The notes under the pieces: generated by a model | What the model was told of the DNA's origin: nothing | Seen by the model: only the letters and a program-made list of their open reading frames with translations | The model's database searches: none | In this document: positions 58,385 through 64,000 of the stretch, in pieces | How positions within the stretch are numbered: position 1 is the first letter of the stretch | How the letters are laid out: the number at the start of each line of letters is the position of its first letter | Origin: Capra hircus | Lineage: Eukaryota; Chordata; Mammalia; Artiodactyla; Bovidae | Length of the DNA: 64,000 bases | NCBI RefSeq assembly: GCF_001704415.2 | Contig: NC_030817.1 | Span: 35,041,550-35,105,549 of the forward strand | Direction of reading: 5' to 3' | Made by a program: the position numbers and the translations under genes

Positions 58385-60600
58385 GACGAGTAGCCATCAA
58401 ATTTTTTGTCTCAGTACTCCTTTACACTTTTAAAAACATTTTTGTTATTTCTATTAATATTCAATGTAGTAAAAGTTAAACCAAGTAAACTCAGTTCAGT
58501 TCAGTCGCTCAGTCGTGTCTGACTCTTTGAAACCCCACGAACTGCAGCACACCAGGCCTCCCTGTCCATCACCAACTCCCAGAGTGGGTGATGCCACTTC
58601 ATTGAGTGGGTAATGCCATCCAGCCATCTCATCCTCTGTCGTCCCCTTCTCCTCCTGCCCTCAATCTTTCCCAGCATCAGGGGCTTTTCAAATAAGTCAG
58701 CTCTTCACATCAGGTGGTCAAAGTATTGGAGTTTCAGCTTCAACGTCAATCCTTCCAATGAACACTCAGGACTGATATCCTTTACAATGGACTAGTTGGA
58801 TCTCCTTGCTGTCCAAGGGACTCTCAAGAGTCTTCTCCAACACCACAGTTCAAAAGTATCAATTCTTCAGCACTCAGCTTTCTTTATGGTCCAACTCTCA
58901 CATCCATACATGACTACTGGAAAAACCATAGCCTTGACTAGATGGATGTCTCTGCTTTTTAATACACTGCCTAGGTTGGTCATAACTTTCCTTCCAAGGA
59001 GTAAGCATCTTTTAATTTCATGGCTGCAATCACCATCTGCAGTGATTTTGGAGCCCCCAAAAAAAAGTCTGACACTGTTTCCACTGTTTCCCCATCTATT
59101 TGCCATGAAGTGATGGGACCAAATACCATGATCTTAGTTTTCTGAATGTTGAGTTTTAAGCCAGATTTTTAACTCTCCTCTTTCACCTTCATCAAGAGGC
59201 TCTTTAGTTCCTCTTCACTTTCTGCCATAAGGGTGGTGTCATCTGCATATCTGAGGTTATTGAGATTTCTCCCGCCAATCTTGATTCCAGCTTGTGCTTC
59301 TTCCAGCCCAGCGTTTCTCATGACGTACTCTGCATAGAAGTTAAATAAGCAGGGTGACAATATACAGCCTTGACGTACTCCTTTTCCTATTTGCAACCAG
59401 TCTGTTGTTCCATGTCCAGTTCTAACTGTTGCTTCCTGACCTGCATACAGGTTTCTCAAGAGGCAGGTCAGGTGGTCTGGTATTCCCATCTCTTTCAGAA
59501 TTTTTCAGTTTTGATCCACACAGTCAAAGGCTTTGGCATAGTCAATAAAGCAGAAATAGATGTTTTTCTGCAACTCTCTTGCTTTTTCCATGATCCAGTG
59601 GATGTTGGCAATTTGATCTCTGGTTCCTCTGCCTTTTCTAAAACCAGCTTGAACATCTGGAAGTTCATGGTTCATGTATTGCTGAAGCCTGGCTTGGAGA
59701 ATTTTGAACATTACTTTTTTTGCGGGTGAGATGAGTGCAATTGTGTGGTAGTTTGAGCATTCTTTGGCATTGCCTTTCTTTGGGATTGGAATGAAAACTG
59801 ACTTTTTCCAGTCCAGTGGCCACTGCTGAGTTTTCAAGTAAATAACAAACGTTTATTTTAAAATAGCAAGGAACATGTTCTCAAGAAATGTAACTTCATT
59901 CCCTAAAACAAATAAATCAGAAAGATGTACTGAGAGGACCAGCATTGCTTTACATGAAGACACCTGTTTCTATTAATACATTGAATCTGTTGTGACAAGT
60001 CATTTCGTTTGAAGTATATGAAGAAAATATGGCCTCACACAGAAATGTCATTGGAAAACTGGAAAGTAGCCATTACAGATGTGGCAATTTCTTAAAGATT
60101 AATTGTAATACAGAGTCTGAAAGTCTATCAAGGAACTTTTTGCACTCTGTTACATTAAAATCCATTCCTTTGTCTTGTTTTTTCAATGAATCCTTACCCA
60201 AGCCTGATTTTGTAACATTGTACATTGGTCATTTGTAAATTTCTCGTTCACCTAGTTATGCAGATCTTCCAAATGTTGATACATTTCATTATATATACAC
60301 CAAAAAATCACATTAATACCACTGCTGATCTCATCAGAAAAGGCATTCTTCAGTGAATCCAATATTGTCTTTATGGGAGCGAATAGCGGTGAAAATACAG
60401 GAACTACTAACACAGTTTGGAGTCAGTTTTGATCCTTGCTGAAGCACCAGTAGTTTTACCTACTTGTTTTAACACCATCAGAGAAAAAGGCAAATAACAT
60501 CTTGGTATTATCAAAGTAGTTTTGACCTTTCAGAGTTCTGGAAGTGCCTCAGGGAAGCCCAGGGCCCTGCAAATCACACGTTTGAGAATCACCGAGGTTG
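58385..60600 (+). mobile_element. Ancient hAT-type DNA transposon split by BovB
   Basis: Left piece 58385-58489: caaattttttgtctcagtac and ctcctttacacttttaaaaa. Right piece from 59843: gaagtatatgaagaaaatat, ggcctcacacagaaatgtca, ttatgcagatcttccaaatg, ctgatctcatcagaaaaggc, ending near cacgtttgagaatcaccgag, which looks like a hAT-Charlie terminus. Family not named; 24215-24616 looks like a relative. Confidence 0.6.
58490..59834 (-). pseudogene. BovB LINE with broken RT, in the hAT fossil
   Basis: About 1.35 kb of reversed BovB. Open segments on minus: 59837-59505 (upstream RT including motif A FCFIDYAKAFDCVD), 59489-59169 (motif B GVRQGCILSPC and motif C YADD) and 59106-58867 (C-terminal part). 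Small indels separate them, including one near 59500 that removes the usual KLWK part. Exact 8-bp target-site duplication caagtaaa at 58482-58489 and 59835-59842. Confidence 0.93.
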
Positions 60601-60840
60601 AAAATCCCTTGGAAAGTACAATGAAGAGAAAAATGAGAAGGTATATAATAACATCAGGAAAAAGTTGGGTTAAAAAACTATATTTTTTCAATTATAAATT
60701 TAAATTATGCACATAATTACACACACACATATATGTGAATATATTTATCAGTCTGCCAATAAAAGAAGTAGGCCAGAAAGTTTAAGTTGGAGGATGGAAT
60801 CCTAGTTTCTCCAGTCAGCAGCTGAGAGACCTTGTTTAAT
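60601..60840. other. Unassigned sequence with AC/TA microsatellite
   Basis: 60718-60735 is a short ACAC/TATA stretch. This is the flank just outside the provirus LTR. Confidence 0.5.
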
Positions 60841-61170
60841 TGTCCAAACCGCCACCGCTACCGCCAGCACCCCTTGTTATGCTCCGAGCCCGTATCTCCG
60901 AACCGACCGAGAGAGCAAGTCCACCACAGTAATGCAAAAACAAGAAGGGAGTTTATCTCTAGCGCGCTAGGGCTCAAGTCTCATCCCACACAAGGGAATC
61001 CGACAAGAGCCCCGAACAAAGGAGTATGGCGGCTTATATACACGCAGTTCTTTGTCTCAGTTACAGGAATAGCTGGCGTTACATGATTGGCCAGGCAGGA
61101 TGAGAGCATATCCTGTCTCTTTTTGGGAAACATGACTCAGGTCCTAGAGACCGTCGTTTGGTCCCTAACA
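60841..61170 (-). mobile_element. 3' LTR of the provirus (330 bp)
   Basis: Bounded by TG (at 61170 in the element's sense: tgttagggacc) and CA (at 60841: gtttggaca). It follows the polypurine tract directly. U3 holds CCAAT and TATA boxes; an AGATAAA at about 60952-60958 is the best candidate for a weakened polyadenylation signal. A 4- to 6-bp target-site duplication cannot be tested because the other LTR is outside the window. Confidence 0.88.
61034..61040 (-). promoter_or_regulatory. LTR TATA box
   Basis: TATATAA on minus within U3. A CCAAT box lies 45 bp upstream at 61085-61089 (attgg on plus). Spacing is typical of a retroviral U3 promoter. Confidence 0.75.
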
Positions 61171-61186
61171 TTCCCCCCTGTCCTTA
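61171..61186 (-). promoter_or_regulatory. Polypurine tract
   Basis: taaggacaggggggaa on minus, directly before the LTR 5' edge. This is where plus-strand DNA synthesis is primed in retroviruses. Confidence 0.82.
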
Positions 61187-61188
61187 GA

Positions 61189-61968
61189 TCATATAGAGGA
61201 ATCTTCCTCTTGGTCCTGAGACACAGTTTGATATTGTTGTCGAAGCACAAACAGCTGTACTGTATTTACGCGTTCCTTTACAAAGGCTACAAGTCTATTG
61301 ATAATACATGGGCCAAAGGTAAGCATCAGAAGTATTAGCAGGGGTCCCAGCAAGGTGGAGATTAGGGTGGTCAACCAAGGGGATTGTTGAAACCAAGACT
61401 CAAACCATCCTTGTTGAGCCTCACGTTCTCATTTACGTTGGGCTAGTCCCTCTCTTACTTTGGCCATAGATTTTTTTAACTATTTTTGTGTGATCAGCAT
61501 AAAAACAACACTCTTTTTTAGGGCAGCACAGAGTCTTCTCTGTATCTCCCCACAGATCTTTTAGTTATGCCTGGGCGCACCTGGACATGCCCAGAATGCA
61601 TGATTTGGGAGCTTGTCCCTCTTCCAGGGTACATTTACCACCGGCTTAAGGTCAAAGTATAAGTCTGGCCACCAAGTATTTGGTGGATGTATTGCGGTAG
61701 TGGAGTTAAGCATCTCACGTGTTAGTCTATTTTGCAGCTTCCAGGTGATTTTGACGGGTTGATGCGGGTTCACGCTGGCAGCTCCGGAGCAGAGTAACTG
61801 GGTCATCCACAAGACGGCCCAGCCGAGCTGTCCTGGTCCTGTTGGCGCCTTTGAAGCTTTAGCCTCAGGGGGTTGGATGGGTGCAGAGATGCTTTCCATT
61901 TTTTTTAGCGTCTTTCTGCTCTGCTGAAGCAGCTGGGCGTACGTGGTTGCAATACACCCAAGGCCCAA
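61189..61968 (-). pseudogene. env: Gammaretroviral env remnant
   Basis: Envelope glycoprotein remnant; in a working virus it mediates attachment and fusion. The N-terminal part (about 61899-61561) shows a hydrophobic signal region (WAVLWMTQLLCSGAAS) followed by the start of the surface subunit (NPHQPV...TTAIHPPNTWWPDLYF). It then jumps, at about 61555-61562, directly into the transmembrane subunit near the cysteine cluster, so most of the surface subunit, the cleavage site and the fusion peptide are missing. Downstream are a frameshift in a T6 run (61514-61519 on plus), a second in a T7 run (61471-61477) and a TGA at 61429-61431. The last open segment (61374-61189) contains the membrane anchor (LGPLLILLMLTFGPCI) and cytoplasmic tail. 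Non-functional. Confidence 0.88.
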
Positions 61969-61989
61969 TACTGTCGACCTTTAGGGCAG

Positions 61990-64000
61990 TTGGGGTGGTA
62001 AGAAGAACAACATAAGGACCCTTTTATTTGGGTTCTAGTGCCTTGGTTTGGTGCCTTTTGACCCATACCCAATCTCCTGGGCCAATGTCATGTGAGGGAA
62101 TAGTTCCCTTATTTTGACCCACATGTATTTCCTGGAGCAGTTTTTAGACACGAGAGTGCACCTTGCTTAAGGCCATCAAGGCCTCTTAGAATTGTCCCAA
62201 CGTGGGAGGCGGTAGTTTCTTTTCTTTAAATATTGGACATACAGGGGGAGGTCTCCCATACAGAATTTTAAATGGGGTCAGATTATGTTGATAAGGAGTA
62301 TTACACGCACAGAAGAGGGCGAAGGGAAGGAGGGTCACCCAGTCTCCGCCAGTCTCTATAGCCAATTTAGTTAAAGTTTTTGTAGAGTCTGATTTATTTT
62401 TTTTACTTGCCCTGAGCTCTGTGGACTGTATTTACAATGTAACTTTCATTTAGTCCCCAGGGCTAGGGCAAGGCTCTGAACTATTTGACTCACAGAAGCA
62501 GGTCCATTATAAGAGCCGATGGTCACTGGCAGGCCAAACCTGGGAAATTTTTTTTTTTTTTTCCTCTATCACTGTGGTTTTTCTCTTTGTAGGAAAAGCT
62601 TCCACCCACCCTGAGAAGGTATCCACCAACACTAACAAGTACTGGTAACCATATTTGCCTGGCCTTACCTCGGTGAAATCTATTTCCCAGTGTTGCCCTG
62701 GTCCTTTTCCCTGATACCTCAGTCCTGCATGTTGTCCTTTTTCTGGCCTCATCTGTTGACACGCCTTATAAGCATGCACTATGTTCTTTACAGTTGTCTG
62801 GTGCCGGGGAAATCGCAGGCGCGCAGTTTGAAAGAGCATCAGAGTCTTTTTTTTTTTTTTCAGATGAGTAGACAAGTGTAAATGCTCACGTAGTTGCCGT
62901 CCCAACTGAGCAGGGAGTATCAAGTAGCCGTCTGAGTCTCGGTACCATCCATCTTTATCTTTTTGAAGGTTGGTGTGTTTTTGGATCCAAGCAAAGTCTG
63001 TGGATGAATACTCAGGGGTTGGGGGCAGAGTTCCCATACCTGGCGGTGGAAGTCCGATTGCCAACACAGGGGTGATGAAATCTTCATCAGCTACTTTTTG
63101 AGCTGCCAGGTCTGCGGCACGATTCCTGCGTGCCATGGGGCTGTCACCCTTCTGATGTCCAGGTACGTGTACTATTGACACAGCCTCTAAAAGTCTACAG
63201 ATTTCAGGCAAGTTTTTAATTTCTTTTCCTTCAGCTGTTAAAAACCCCCGTTCCCGATATATTGGGCCCTGGATGTGTACCGTGCCAAAAGCATAGCGAC
63301 TGTCAGTGAAAATAGTTATTTTTTTTTCTTTGGCTCTCTCTAATGCTTGAATCAGGGCAATTAACTCTGCCTTTTGTGCTGAGGTATCCGGGGGAAGGGC
63401 CTCTGCCCATATTGTCTGTCCAGAGTCGTCTACTACTGCGGCTCCCACCCGTCTCTGTCCATAAGTCAGTTTATTAGCATCATGGACTAAGAGCGTGGTG
63501 GCCGCGATGATACGGAGGCAAGGTGGCCATCCGGCTGCCACTGGGTCCAGTCTCTTGGAAAGGTAAGCTACAGGTCGCTTCCATGGTCCCCATCTCTGTG
63601 TTAGTACCCCTTTTTCTATCCTCCGCTTTTCATCTACAAATAATTGGAAAGGCTTAGATGGATCAGGGAGGGCAAGGGCGGGAGCTTCTAGCAAGGCTCG
63701 CCTGAGCTCTTGGAAGGCCTCTTTCATTGACTCAGTCCATTTTCAGTCCTTGTTTTCTTTGGTCCCTTTATATAGGGGCCTGGCCTTTTCTGCAAACACC
63801 AAGATCCATAACTGGCAATATCCCACAGTTTCCAGAAATTTTTTCACTTGTCTAGGGTTAGCCGGCTCAGGGATCTGGAGGATGGTTTTTTGTTTTTTTT
63901 TTTAATAGCCTGTGTTAGCCACCTCTAGCCCTGTTTTATCTTATAACCGAGGTATATAACCTCTTGCTTGGCAATCTGGGCCTTTTTGGCACTCGCCCTG
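61990..64000 (-). pseudogene. pol: Gammaretroviral pol remnant (RT end, RNase H, integrase)
   Basis: Minus strand, partial at the window edge. 64000-63728: end of RT with a TAG and a TGA in frame. 63727-62507: 406-codon open segment with the RT thumb/connection start (residues 1-90), RNase H (acidic residues Glu121, Asp142, Asp206) and the integrase N-terminal zinc region (His284, His288; one Cys, 323, of the usual pair, with Tyr320 where the other is expected). The integrase core follows, with its first Asp at 350. Between residues about 90 and 91 the RT connection domain and the first RNase H Asp (the TDGS-type motif) are missing, an in-frame deletion of roughly 90-100 codons. After residue 390 an A15 run shifts the frame, and in the shifted frame the next catalytic position reads GSYNG rather than the usual GSDNG. 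The integrase C-terminal domain is recognisable to about 61990 but without an open frame. Defective. Confidence 0.9.

Larger units (their letters stand above)
60841..64000 (-). mobile_element. Gammaretrovirus-like (class I) endogenous provirus, 3' half
   Basis: Read on minus from the window end: RT end, RNase H, integrase, env remnant, polypurine tract and 3' LTR. The order and sequence types fit a class I endogenous retrovirus. The 5' half (LTR, gag, protease, most of RT) lies beyond 64000. Stops, frameshifts, deletions and long A runs make it defective. Confidence 0.93.

Noticed and set aside
62846..62862. Long T run as a pol III or intrinsic terminator
   Set aside because: It lies inside provirus pol on the opposite strand and is one of several A-run expansions.
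1..64000. CRISPR array, bacterial operon, phage or plasmid features
   Set aside because: No regularly spaced identical repeats or prokaryotic gene organisation; the repeats are all mammalian transposons.

Overview
The window is mammalian nuclear DNA from a ruminant, most likely a bovid (cattle, sheep or goat type). The evidence is its repeat content: many copies of the BovB (RTE-type) LINE, tRNA-Glu-derived Bov-tA SINEs, Bov-A/Bov-A2 SINEs and ruminant-type L1 3' ends. These lie over an older mammalian layer of MIR, L2, MER5A, MER20, MLT1/MST LTRs, ancient L1M and other hAT-type DNA transposon fossils. I cannot separate cattle from sheep or goat without alignment.

I see no intact host protein-coding gene, no RNA gene, no CRISPR array and no CpG island. 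The longest open frames are BovB reverse transcriptase, an endogenous retroviral pol, antisense shadows of these, or anonymous frames without a recognisable domain. The window is best read as intergenic or deep intronic sequence.

Layout: 0-10 kb has a G-rich GT repeat, an MLT1 LTR split by BovB, short BovB and Bov-tA copies, and an L1M split by BovB. 10-20 kb has two MER5A copies, a CTCF-like site, a tiny L1 insertion with perfect target-site duplications, and a four-deep nest (MER20 hit by an MLT1 LTR, hit in turn by L1 and Bov-A2). 20-35 kb has a 2 kb BovB with a nearly readable reverse transcriptase on the minus strand, a second BovB, and a BovB copy with an internal inversion flanked by target-site duplications. 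35-53 kb is sparser, with MIR, L2, CHR SINEs and a solo MST/MLT-type LTR. 53-60 kb is AT-rich and dominated by a composite L1 and a hAT fossil split by BovB.

The last 3.2 kb (60841 to the window end) is the 3' half of a gammaretrovirus-like (class I) endogenous provirus on the minus strand. It has a 330-bp LTR with TATA and CCAAT boxes, a polypurine tract, an env remnant that lost most of its surface subunit, and a pol remnant (RT end, RNase H, integrase) that continues beyond the window. It carries stops, frameshifts, an internal deletion and many A-homopolymer runs, so it cannot encode functional proteins as written.

Transposon history dominates the window. The main regulatory hint is a perfect CTCF-type motif at 13.1 kb (plus) and a near-perfect one at 30.5 kb (minus), in convergent orientation. 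I did not find a convincing new biological system. The best leads are the BovB inversion, the nested insertions, the CTCF pair and the homopolymer-rich provirus.
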